A stretch of DNA of 13,018 nucleotides from JBBCJM01 sp037190175 (GTDB lineage Bacteria; Pseudomonadota; Alphaproteobacteria; Rhodobacterales; Rhodobacteraceae). The stretch is from NCBI GenBank assembly GCA_037190175.1, contig JBBCJM010000106.1, positions 1-13,018 of the forward strand, read 5' to 3'. Positions 7,046 to 13,018 of the stretch are shown here, piece after piece; position 1 is the stretch's first letter; the number at the start of each line of letters is the position of its first letter. The position numbers and the translations under genes were made by a program. The notes under the pieces are model-generated. The model was not told where the DNA came from. It made no database searches and saw only the letters and a program-made list of their open reading frames with translations.

Positions 7046-7981
7046 TCACCAGCCCCCCAGGCCATAGGGCCGCAGGCCGGCCTCGGCCAGCAGCGCCAGG
7101 AAATGCAGGAAGAGATAGGAGAGCGAGAAGGCGAAGAACCGCTTCTCGGCCCGATAGTTGTCGGCCAGCGCCGCATCCTCGTCGCGCCGCGCGATGCGGA
7201 TCGCGCCCAGCACGAACCACAGGTTCAGCGCCACCGCGACCCCCAGCGTGACCGGCCCGCCGATGTCCGACAGCGCGGTCCACAGCGCCACGGGCACCAG
7301 CGCCAGCGTATAGCCCAGGATATGCCGGCGGGTCACCCGGCGGCCGTGGGTCACGGTCAGCATCGGCACCCCGGCGCGGTGGTAGTCTTCCTTCATGAAG
7401 AGCGCGAGCGCCCAGAAATGCGGCGGCGTCCACATGAAGATCAGCCCGAACATCAGGGCCGCCTCCACCGAGATGCTGCCGGTGGCCGCCACCCAGCCGA
7501 TCATCGGCGGGAAGGCCCCGGCGGCGCCGCCGATCACGATGTTCTGCGGGGTCGAGCGTTTCAGCCAGACCGAATAGATCACCGCGTAGAAGAAGATGGT
7601 GAAGGCCAGCAGCCCCGCCGCGGCGACGTTCGTGGCCAGCCCCAGCATCACCACCGAGATGCCCGAGAGCGCCAGGCCGATGGCCAGCGCCTCGCCCCGC
7701 TCCACCCGGCCCGCGGGGATCGGCCGGCGGGCGGTGCGGCGCATCACCGCGTCGATGTCGGCGTCGTACCACATGTTCAGCGCGCCCGAGGCCCCTGCCC
7801 CCAGCGCGATGAACAGGATGGCCGCGAAAGCCTCCACCGGGTGCAGACCCACGGGGGCCACCAGCAGGCCCACCAGCGCGGTGAACACGACCAGCGACAT
7901 GACGCGCGGCTTCAGGAGCGCGACGTAATCGCCGAACCCCGCCTCGCCCGTCTCCGCCCTGATGATCGATGTATCGGTCAT
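7046..7981 (-). CDS. ctaB: Protoheme IX farnesyltransferase (heme O synthase)
   Basis: The 311-residue polytopic membrane enzyme attaches a farnesyl group to heme B to give heme O, the precursor of heme A for cytochrome aa3. The prenyltransferase motif NMWYDADIDAVMRRT (69-83) has the aspartates D73 and D77 that bind Mg-diphosphate. The second conserved region is KEDYHRAGVPML. LLKPRVMSLVVFT (22-34) starts the first helix, as in other UbiA-superfamily heme O synthases. I used the ATG at 7981 (MTDTSIIRAE), which gives the family's usual length. The open frame extends further upstream, but that part is not like the family. The gene lies 55 bases after ctaC. CtaA (heme A synthase), needed for the next step, is not in this window. 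Confidence 0.97.
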   Translation of the reverse strand: MTDTSIIRAETGEAGFGDYVALLKPRVMSLVVFTALVGLLVAPVGLHPVEAFAAILFIALGAGASGALNMWYDADIDAVMRRTARRPIPAGRVERGEALAIGLALSGISVVMLGLATNVAAAGLLAFTIFFYAVIYSVWLKRSTPQNIVIGGAAGAFPPMIGWVAATGSISVEAALMFGLIFMWTPPHFWALALFMKEDYHRAGVPMLTVTHGRRVTRRHILGYTLALVPVALWTALSDIGGPVTLGVAVALNLWFVLGAIRIARRDEDAALADNYRAEKRFFAFSLSYLFLHFLALLAEAGLRPYGLGGW

Positions 7982-8036
7982 CCCAGTCCCGTCCGGTGGG
8001 GGCCGCGCGACCTGCGCCGCCCCTGCCTGCCTTGGA

Positions 8037-8939
8037 TCACTTCGCGGCCAGCCTGCGGTCGCCCGCGGCCCGCAGGGTTTCCGCCGACAGCACCACCTCG
8101 CCCCCGCGCGCCTGTTCCAGCCAGGCGTCATAGACCTCCTGGCTGACCACCTTCACTGTGATCGGCATGTAGGCGTGCGCGATGCCGCACAGCTCGGAGC
8201 ACTGGCCGAAATAGACGCCCTCCTCCTCGGCGTTGAACCACAGCTGCGCCAGGCGGCCCGGCACCGCGTCCTGCTTCACCCCGAAGGCGGGGATGGTCCA
8301 GGCGTGGATCACGTCCGAGCCGGTCACCTGCATCACGATGGTCCGGCCCACGGGCACCACCACGGCAGTGTCGGTGGCCAGCAGGAAATGCTCGCGGGCA
8401 TAGCCGGCATCGGCCAGCATCTGCTCGACCGCCGGGGTCAGGCGATAGTCGCCGTCGGTGGCCGGGGCGCCGATCATGTAGCTGTCGAAGGCCACGTCCT
8501 CGTCCACGTATTCGTAGGACCAGTACCACTGGTTGCCGGTCACCTTGATGGTGACGTCGCCCGCCGGGATCTCCTGCTGCTTGAACAGCACGGGCAGCGA
8601 GAAGGCCCCGATGGTGACGAGGATCAGGATCGGCACCAGCGTCCAGGCCACCTCCAGCGGCGAGTTGTGGGTGAAGGTGGCGGGCTGCGGGTTCGACCGC
8701 CCATTGTAACGCAGGATGACGGTGATCAGCAGCGCCACCACGAAGAGCGTGATGGCCGTGATGATGTAGAGGATGAAGTTGTCCAGCCAGACGATGTCGT
8801 GCTTCAGCTCGGTCGCCGAGGGCTGGAAGGCGATTCCCGCCGGCTTCGGCACCCCGATGACCGGCAGGTCCTGCGCCCGGACCGCGCCCGCGGCCGCGAG
8901 GCTGGCCACAAGGCCGGAGAGTGTGGCAATTGCACGCAT
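8037..8939 (-). CDS. ctaC: Cytochrome c oxidase subunit II
   Basis: The 300-residue precursor is the CuA subunit, which takes electrons from cytochrome c at the periplasmic face. An N-terminal signal peptide ends at VRA, so cleavage after A22 would leave glutamine at the mature N terminus, as in Paracoccus subunit II. Two membrane helices follow (about 50-77 and 96-118). The aromatic electron-entry patch is QWYWSYEY (137-144). CuA ligands are all present: H212, C247, E249, C251, H255 and M258, in HAWTIPAFG and QCSELCGIAHAYMP. Residues 155-175 carry a loop that seems longer than in Paracoccus denitrificans and more like Rhodobacter. The ATG at 8939 is chosen for the signal peptide. Upstream in-frame sequence is not family-like. 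This is the first gene of the minus-strand run, so the promoter should lie in 8940-9129. Confidence 0.98.
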   Translation of the reverse strand: MRAIATLSGLVASLAAAGAVRAQDLPVIGVPKPAGIAFQPSATELKHDIVWLDNFILYIITAITLFVVALLITVILRYNGRSNPQPATFTHNSPLEVAWTLVPILILVTIGAFSLPVLFKQQEIPAGDVTIKVTGNQWYWSYEYVDEDVAFDSYMIGAPATDGDYRLTPAVEQMLADAGYAREHFLLATDTAVVVPVGRTIVMQVTGSDVIHAWTIPAFGVKQDAVPGRLAQLWFNAEEEGVYFGQCSELCGIAHAYMPITVKVVSQEVYDAWLEQARGGEVVLSAETLRAAGDRRLAAK

Positions 8940-9129
8940 GTCCCGTTTCCCGTTCGCTCTGTCGGCCCTCGCCGGCCGTTTGGCTTTTGCGTCCCGGCGG
9001 CAGGATTCCGCCCGTCCAGTCCCTCTAGAACCATATCGGAACATCCCGGGCAAGGGTTCCGTTCGGCCCCCGGTTGCGGCAATGTGGCGCCCTGTGACAG
9101 AGATCAAGGACAGGAAGGGCAAGACGACC
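8940..9129. promoter_or_regulatory. Divergent intergenic region between ctaC and tldD
   Basis: These 190 bases separate two divergent genes and must hold the promoter for ctaC and probably that for tldD. I see no convincing -35/-10 pair for either direction. Possible operator-like elements are an imperfect dyad with GGAAC at 9038-9042 and GTTCC at 9056-9060, and the short palindrome TTGCGGCAA at 9074-9082. An AGGAAGGG ribosome-binding sequence for tldD lies near 9110-9120. The region 9021-9043 is clearly more AT-rich than its surroundings, as a promoter core might be. No FNR-type TTGAT-N4-ATCAA site is present. Confidence 0.35.
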
Positions 9130-10551
9130 ATGGCCGAGACCCCGTTCCGCCCCTTCGACACCCACCTGGACGAGGCCGCGGCGCTGCGCGTGCTGCGCGA
9201 GACGCTGGCGGGCGCCGAGGATGGCGAGTTGTTCCTGGAACGCCGCCGGTCCGAGGCCATCGTGCTGGACGACGGGCGGATTCGCAATGCCAGCTATGAT
9301 GCCTCGGAGGGCTTCGGCCTGCGCGCGGTGCGGGGCGAGGTGGCGGGCTACGGCCATTCCACCGAGATCTCCGAACGCGCGCTGATCCGCGCCGCGGGCA
9401 CCGCCCGGCTGGCGGTGGGTTCGGGCGGCGGCACGCTGGCCGCCCCGCCCCCGGGCACCAACCGCCGGCTCTATACCGATGCCGATCCGCTGGAGGACGC
9501 GGCCTTTCCGGTGAAGATCGACGCGCTGCGCGAGATCGACGCCTGGCTGCGCGCGCAGGACAGCCGGGTGGTGCAGGTCTCGGCCACGCTCTCGGCCAGC
9601 CACCAGGAGGTGGCGATCCTGCGCCCCGAGGGGCATGTGGTCAGCGATATCCGGCCGATGGCGCGGATCAACATCTCCTGCATCGTCGAGGAGGGCGGCC
9701 GGCGCGAGAGCGGCGGGCACGGCGGCGGCGGCCGCTTCGGGCTGGCGGGGCTGCTGGAGCCCGGGCACTGGCAGGGGGTGGCGGCCGAGGCGCTGCGGAT
9801 CGCGCTGGTCAACCTCGCGGCAGAGCCCGCGCCCGCCGGGGTGATGGACGTGGTGCTGGGGCCGGGCTGGCCGGGGGTGCTGCTGCACGAGGCGGTGGGC
9901 CACGGGCTGGAGGGCGACTTCAACCGCAAGAAGACCTCGGCCTTCGCCGGGCTGATGGGGCAGCGCGTGGCCGCGCCGGGGGTGACGGTGCTGGACGACG
10001 GCACCCTGCCCGACCGCCGCGGCTCGATCAGCGTGGATGACGAGGGCACGCCCTCGGGCAGGAACGTGCTGATCGAGGACGGGATCCTGGTGGGCTTCAT
10101 GCAGGACCGCCAGAATGCGCGCCTGATGGGCGTGCAGCCCACCGGCAATGGCCGGCGGGAAAGCTTCGCCCACATCCCGATGCCGCGGATGACCAATACC
10201 TACATGCTGGCGGGCGAGGCCGACCCGGGCGCGATCCTGGCCGACCTGAAGGACGGGATCTATGCCGTGGGCTTCGGCGGCGGGCAGGTGGACATCACCT
10301 CGGGCAAGTTCGTCTTCTCCTGTACGGAAGCGTATCGGGTCAGGAACGGCGTGGTCGGCGCCCCGGTGAAGGGGGCGACGCTGATCGGCGACGGGGCGAC
10401 CGCGCTGAAGCAGATCCGCGCCATCGGCAACGACCTGGCGCTGGACCCGGGCATCGGCAACTGCGGCAAGGCCGGGCAATGGGTGCCGGTGGGGGTGGGC
10501 CAGCCGACGATGCTGATCGGCGGGCTGACCGTGGGCGGCTCGGCGGCCTGA
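9130..10551 (+). CDS. tldD: Metalloprotease TldD
   Basis: This 473-residue protein is the TldD subunit of the TldD/TldE (PmbA) zinc protease, a cytoplasmic heterodimer that degrades unfolded peptides and, in enterobacteria, matures microcin B17 and degrades the CcdA antitoxin. The zinc site is HEAVGHGLEGDF, with the HExxxH motif at 253-258, followed by family blocks VTVLDDGTLPDRRGS, DDEGTPS and the C-terminal GGGQVDITSGKFVF and CGKAGQWVPVGVGQP. The N-terminal domain contains the usual GLRAVRGE-type strand. Length matches the family. The ATG at 9130 (MAETPFRPFD) has an AGGAAGGG sequence about 11 bases before it. An in-frame upstream extension reads through the regulatory region and is unlikely to be coding. 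The partner gene tldE/pmbA is not in this window. Confidence 0.97.
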   Translation: MAETPFRPFDTHLDEAAALRVLRETLAGAEDGELFLERRRSEAIVLDDGRIRNASYDASEGFGLRAVRGEVAGYGHSTEISERALIRAAGTARLAVGSGGGTLAAPPPGTNRRLYTDADPLEDAAFPVKIDALREIDAWLRAQDSRVVQVSATLSASHQEVAILRPEGHVVSDIRPMARINISCIVEEGGRRESGGHGGGGRFGLAGLLEPGHWQGVAAEALRIALVNLAAEPAPAGVMDVVLGPGWPGVLLHEAVGHGLEGDFNRKKTSAFAGLMGQRVAAPGVTVLDDGTLPDRRGSISVDDEGTPSGRNVLIEDGILVGFMQDRQNARLMGVQPTGNGRRESFAHIPMPRMTNTYMLAGEADPGAILADLKDGIYAVGFGGGQVDITSGKFVFSCTEAYRVRNGVVGAPVKGATLIGDGATALKQIRAIGNDLALDPGIGNCGKAGQWVPVGVGQPTMLIGGLTVGGSAA

Positions 10552-10606
10552 GGGCGGGGATGCTTGCCGCTTGCCACCCCGGCCCGCTTTCGGCGATGAC
10601 TGGCGG

Positions 10607-11728
10607 ATGAGCACCGAGGCCCCCCGCTATACCGCCCTTGTCGCCGGCCTGCCCGCCACCGTCCCCTTCGTTGGGCCGGAGACGCAGGAGCGCGCGATGG
10701 GCCGGCCCTTCCGCGCAAGGCTGGGGGCCAACGAGAGCCTGTTCGGCCCCTCCCCCGCCGCGGTCGCCGCCATGCGGGCGGCGGCAGCCGACGCCTGGAT
10801 GTACGGCGACCCCGAGTGCCACGAGCTGCGCGAGGCCATCGCCCGGCACCATGGGCTGAGCCGGGCGCATGTGGTGGCGGGCGAGGGGATCGACGGGCTC
10901 CTGGGCTATCTGGTGCGGCTGCTGGTCGAGCCCGGCGATGCGGTGGCGACCTCGGCCGGGGCCTATCCCACCTTCAACTTCCACGTCGCGGGCCATGGCG
11001 GGCGGCTGGTCGCCGTGCCCTATGCGGGCGACCACGAGGATCCGGCCGCGCTGGTCCGGGCCGCAGCCGAAAGCGGGGCGAAGCTGGTCTACCTGGCCAA
11101 CCCGGACAACCCCATGGGCTCGCACCACCCCGGGCCGGCGATCGAGGCGATGGTGGAGCAGCTGCCGCGGGGCGCGCTGCTGGTGCTGGACGAGGCTTAC
11201 CTGGACCTCGCCCCCGAGGGCACCGCGCCGCGGATCGACCCCGAGGACCCGCGGGTGATCCGCTTTCGCACCTTCTCCAAGGCCCACGGGCTGGCCGGCC
11301 TGCGGGTGGGCTACGGCCTGGCCGCGCCGGGGCTGGTCGCCGCCTTCGACAAGGTGAGGAACCACTTCGGCCTGGGCCGGGTGGCGCAGGCCGGCGCGCT
11401 GGCGGCCCTGGGCGATGCCGCGCATCTGGCCCGGGTGCGGGCGCAGGTGGCGGCGGCGCGGGAGGCCTTCGGCGCGGTCGCGCGGCAGAATGGGCTTTCC
11501 CCCCTGCCCTCGGCCACCAATTTCCTGACCATCGACTGCGGCCGCGACGGCGCCTTCGCCCGGGCGGTGCGCGACGGGCTGGTGGAGGCCGGGGTCTTCG
11601 TGCGGATGCCCTTCGTCGCCCCCCACGACCGCTGCATCCGCGTGAGCCTGGGGCCGGAGGAGGCCTGCTGGATCTTCGCCGAGGCCCTGCCCGGGGCGCT
11701 GGCGCGGGCGCTCAGTCCCGCCCGTTAG
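10607..11728 (+). CDS. Histidinol-phosphate aminotransferase-like PLP enzyme (class I/II)
   Basis: The 373-residue fold-type I aminotransferase resembles HisC. Landmarks are LGANESLFGPSP (39-50), YLANPDNPMGS (162-172), LDEAYLDLAPEG with D195 and Y198 contacting the cofactor, and the Schiff-base lysine K225 in RTFSKAHGLAGLRVGYG (221-237), followed near the C terminus by CIRVSLGP, the substrate carboxylate arginine region. Similar proteins in Rhodobacterales are usually annotated only as PLP-dependent aminotransferases, and the true hisC is often elsewhere, so this may be a paralogue acting on another amino acid. It starts 55 bases after tldD with no strong ribosome-binding sequence (only TGGCGG close to the ATG). 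It may be co-transcribed with tldD. Its last 17 bases overlap the end of the convergent DUF4177 gene. Confidence 0.9.
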   Translation: MSTEAPRYTALVAGLPATVPFVGPETQERAMGRPFRARLGANESLFGPSPAAVAAMRAAAADAWMYGDPECHELREAIARHHGLSRAHVVAGEGIDGLLGYLVRLLVEPGDAVATSAGAYPTFNFHVAGHGGRLVAVPYAGDHEDPAALVRAAAESGAKLVYLANPDNPMGSHHPGPAIEAMVEQLPRGALLVLDEAYLDLAPEGTAPRIDPEDPRVIRFRTFSKAHGLAGLRVGYGLAAPGLVAAFDKVRNHFGLGRVAQAGALAALGDAAHLARVRAQVAAAREAFGAVARQNGLSPLPSATNFLTIDCGRDGAFARAVRDGLVEAGVFVRMPFVAPHDRCIRVSLGPEEACWIFAEALPGALARALSPAR

Positions 11729-12161
11729 GCAGCGGCGGCGGGCTGGCCGGGCCCAGCGGCGGGGCGGCGCCGGCCGGCGGGTGGCGGGGCCCGGCGAAGG
11801 GCGAGACCGGCGAGATCACCGTGCGCTCCTCGGGCTCGATCGGCTCGGGGATCAGGTCGTCCAGGCTCTGCACCGGCGGGGCGTGAACCGGCACCGCGGC
11901 CGGCTCGGGCTGGATCGCGGCCGCCGCCGCCGCCTCGCGGCGGAACACCAGCATGGCATGGTAATGGGTGGCGGTTCCGGTCAGGCCCGTGCGCTCGTCG
12001 CAGGGCAGCATGTCGGCGCGCAGGTATTCCCAGCCCTCGGCCGCCAGATCGTTCATCAGATGCGTGAGCGCGACCCCGAAGCGTTCGGGCACCGACTTCG
12101 CGCCGCGGGACTTCTCGCCCCGGCGCGGCGCGGGGATCACCCTGTATTCATAGCGTTGCAT
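11712..12161 (-). CDS. DUF4177 domain-containing protein
   Basis: A 149-residue protein begins with MQRYEYRVIPAP and has NDLAAEGWEYLRADMLP (37-53) and HYHAMLVFRRE (67-77). This is the pattern of the small DUF4177 domain, in which 'yEYkvv', 'ln..g.eGWe' and 'lvfkR' strands recur. The function of the domain is unknown. After about residue 76 the chain turns into an Ala/Pro-rich, probably disordered tail that ends PPPLPNGRD. The ATG at 12161 has an AGGGAG ribosome-binding sequence 6 bases upstream and a plausible promoter about 30-55 bases upstream. No signal peptide or membrane helix is present. The gene's end overlaps the convergent aminotransferase gene by 17 bases. Such genes are frequent in Rhodobacterales, but I know of no assigned role. 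Confidence 0.87.
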   Translation of the reverse strand: MQRYEYRVIPAPRRGEKSRGAKSVPERFGVALTHLMNDLAAEGWEYLRADMLPCDERTGLTGTATHYHAMLVFRREAAAAAAIQPEPAAVPVHAPPVQSLDDLIPEPIEPEERTVISPVSPFAGPRHPPAGAAPPLGPASPPPLPNGRD

Positions 12162-12187
12162 CACACACTCCCTGCGCGGCGGCGCCG

Positions 12188-12216
12188 ACAATAGCGGCCC
12201 CGGACCGCGGGGCCAA
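12188..12216 (-). promoter_or_regulatory. Candidate sigma-70 promoter for the DUF4177 gene with internal dyad
   Basis: On the minus strand TTGGCC (12216-12211) and TATTGT (12193-12188) are separated by exactly 17 bases, each matching four of six consensus positions. Transcription would begin about 20 bases before the ATG. A 7-base inverted repeat, GGCCCCG at 12196-12202 and CGGGGCC at 12208-12214, fills the spacer and overlaps the -35 box. It could be an operator. The match is moderate and GC-rich DNA yields such dyads by chance. Confidence 0.35.
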
Positions 12217-12303
12217 GCGCGAGAGTGCCGGCCGGTGTCTTCTCGCTGACATGAAACCGCGCCATGGTCGGCCCACCCGAAACTTCTGCAATGGATGACC
12301 ATT

Positions 12304-12962
12304 ATGAAAGCACTGGCACTCGCGGCACTGACCGGGCTGGCCGCCGCCGGTTCGGCCGATGCGCTGACGATCAACACCATCCCCGACACCACGCCGGTCG
12401 GGGTCGGCTACTGGGGCAGCGCCCCGGACAACAGGGACACCTACGGCCAGAGCTTCACCCTGACCGAGGCGCTGGCCCTGAACTCGATCAGCTTCCTGAT
12501 GGACGACAAGCGCAACGTCGGCGACTATCAGGTGGTGGTGGTCGGCTGGAGCGGGACCCAGGCCACGGGCACGCCGCTCTACACCTTCACCGGCACCACG
12601 CCGGCGCGGGTTCGTCCAGCGCGATCAACCAGTTCTCGGAAATCTCCATCGACACCGGCGCGGTGGCGCTGGCGGCGGGCCATTATGCCTTCCTGATCCA
12701 TTCCCTCAGCGTTCCGGCGGCCACCTTCGGGCTGATCAACGGCGGCTATGACGGCGGGCGGATCCTGTTCCAGACCAACGGCGGCGACACCTCGGCGTGG
12801 TTCGCGGACGAATGGTACTGGGGCGGCAACTTCGCCAACCGCGACCTGGCCTTCCGGCTGGAATTCTCGGACATCGCGCCGATCCCGCTGCCGGCCTCGC
12901 TGCCGCTGCTGATCGCGGGGCTGGCCGGGCTGGGCCTGCTGCGCCGCCGCAAGGCCGCCTGA
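12304..12962 (+). pseudogene. Secreted VPLPA-CTERM sorting-domain protein, frameshifted
   Basis: Two overlapping frames together encode one secreted protein of about 219 residues. The first half starts MKALALAALTGLAAAGSADA (signal peptide) and runs to TFTGTTP near 12602. The second half continues in another frame with SSSAINQFSEISIDTG and ends IPLPASLPLLIAGLAG, then LGLLRRRKAA. That ending is a PEP-CTERM-like tail of the VPLPA type: a short PLPA motif, a hydrophobic helix and an arginine cluster, recognised by an exosortase (XrtD in known cases) for anchoring outside the cell. One missing base around 12598-12609, within CCGGCGCGGG, would restore a single frame (adding a G gives P-G-A-G-S-S-S). 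As it stands, the first frame ends at a TGA at 12694 without the sorting tail. An ATG at 12295 would add three residues. The middle of the protein is unrecognised. The break may be genuine or a sequencing error. Confidence 0.75.
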
Positions 12963-12974
12963 GGGCGTGTCGGC

Positions 12975-13000
12975 GGGCGGCGGTCTGCGGGCCGCCGCCC
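12975..13000 (+). terminator. GC hairpin after the VPLPA-CTERM gene
   Basis: GGGCGGCGG (12975-12983) and CCGCCGCCC (12992-13000) form a perfect 9-base stem with an 8-base loop, starting 12 bases after the stop codon. No T run follows on the plus strand, so it is only a terminator-like structure. The position directly after a gene end supports some role in 3'-end formation. The last 18 bases of the window show no further feature. Confidence 0.4.
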
Positions 13001-13018
13001 TACCCGCGCGGCCGCCGC

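Noticed and set aside
5504..8146. An 880-codon open frame on the plus strand, antisense to ctaE, ctaG and ctaB.
   Set aside because: It lies opposite well-identified oxidase genes, its translation is low-complexity and rich in H, R, Q, G and D, and GC-rich DNA lacks stop codons in such antisense frames.
9026..9060. A sigma-70 promoter for ctaC built from TTGCCC and TATGGT on the minus strand.
   Set aside because: The spacing is only about 12 bases, too short for a normal promoter, and other pairings match poorly.
8940..9287. Upstream extension of the ctaC frame, and the upstream extension of tldD from 8773.
   Set aside because: Both run through the divergent intergenic region or the opposite gene. 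The signal peptide of CtaC and the family-like start of TldD fix the starts at 8939 and 9130.
9025..10614. A 529-codon open frame on the minus strand opposite tldD.
   Set aside because: It mirrors the tldD codons, has an arginine/histidine/glutamine-rich composition and resembles no family.
10340..11626. A 428-codon minus-strand frame opposite the tldD end and the aminotransferase gene.
   Set aside because: Same antisense artefact; the plus-strand aminotransferase has all catalytic residues.
12246..12274. CTGACA as a -35 box for the VPLPA-CTERM gene.
   Set aside because: At 16-18 bases downstream there is only GC-rich sequence with no resemblance to a -10 box.
12598..12612. Programmed ribosomal frameshifting as the explanation for the split VPLPA-CTERM gene.
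   Set aside because: No X-XXY-YYZ slippery heptamer is present, and a single lost G explains the split more simply.
1..13018. Mobile element, defence island or novel gene cluster.
   Set aside because: No transposase, integrase, terminal inverted repeats, repeat arrays or tRNA are visible, and nearly all genes belong to conserved families in an order known from Rhodobacterales.

Overview
The window looks like chromosomal DNA from a very GC-rich alphaproteobacterium of the order Rhodobacterales (Rhodobacter/Paracoccus type). Three things point there: the aa3-type cytochrome oxidase order ctaC-ctaB-small ORF-ctaG-ctaE-surf1 followed by thrC and an M16 peptidase gene, protein sequences close to those known from Rhodobacter and Paracoccus, and a gene with a VPLPA-CTERM-type sorting tail. 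It reads as a housekeeping region. I see no rRNA, tRNA, insertion sequence, CRISPR array, phage gene or other mark of a mobile island.

Bases 8939 down to 1 are one long minus-strand run. It begins with oxidase genes: ctaC (subunit II), ctaB (heme O synthase), a 69-residue one-helix protein, ctaG (Cox11-type copper chaperone) and ctaE (subunit III). ctaD (subunit I) is not in the window. A strong hairpin with a short T-rich tail follows ctaE. Then come surf1 (oxidase assembly), thrC (threonine synthase), an M16 zinc peptidase gene, a RimJ/RimL-type GNAT acetyltransferase gene, an AI-2E/PerM-family membrane protein gene and, cut by the window edge, the first 24 codons of a probable DnaA/Hda-family gene. 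Most junctions are start/stop overlaps or gaps of about a dozen bases, which suggests co-transcription and translational coupling. The exceptions are ctaC-ctaB (55 bases), ctaE-surf1 (68 bases, with the hairpin) and GNAT-AI-2E (125 bases, with a weaker hairpin).

Bases 8940-9129 are a divergent intergenic region. Plus-strand tldD (metalloprotease subunit) and a histidinol-phosphate-aminotransferase-like gene follow it. The aminotransferase gene overlaps by 17 bases, tail to tail, with a minus-strand DUF4177-type gene. A second divergent region (12162-12303) carries a plausible promoter for the DUF4177 gene and leads into a plus-strand secreted VPLPA-CTERM protein gene. That gene is broken by a one-base frameshift near 12600, and a GC hairpin follows it.

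The oxidase genes act together in building cytochrome aa3: CtaC and CtaE are structural subunits, CtaB makes heme O (the heme A precursor), CtaG delivers copper to CuB and Surf1 helps heme A insertion. The other genes share the neighbourhood without an obvious common pathway. I found nothing that amounts to a new multi-gene system. The items most worth a second look are the ctaE/surf1 terminator, the frameshift, the overlapping convergent gene ends and the promoter-embedded inverted repeat.
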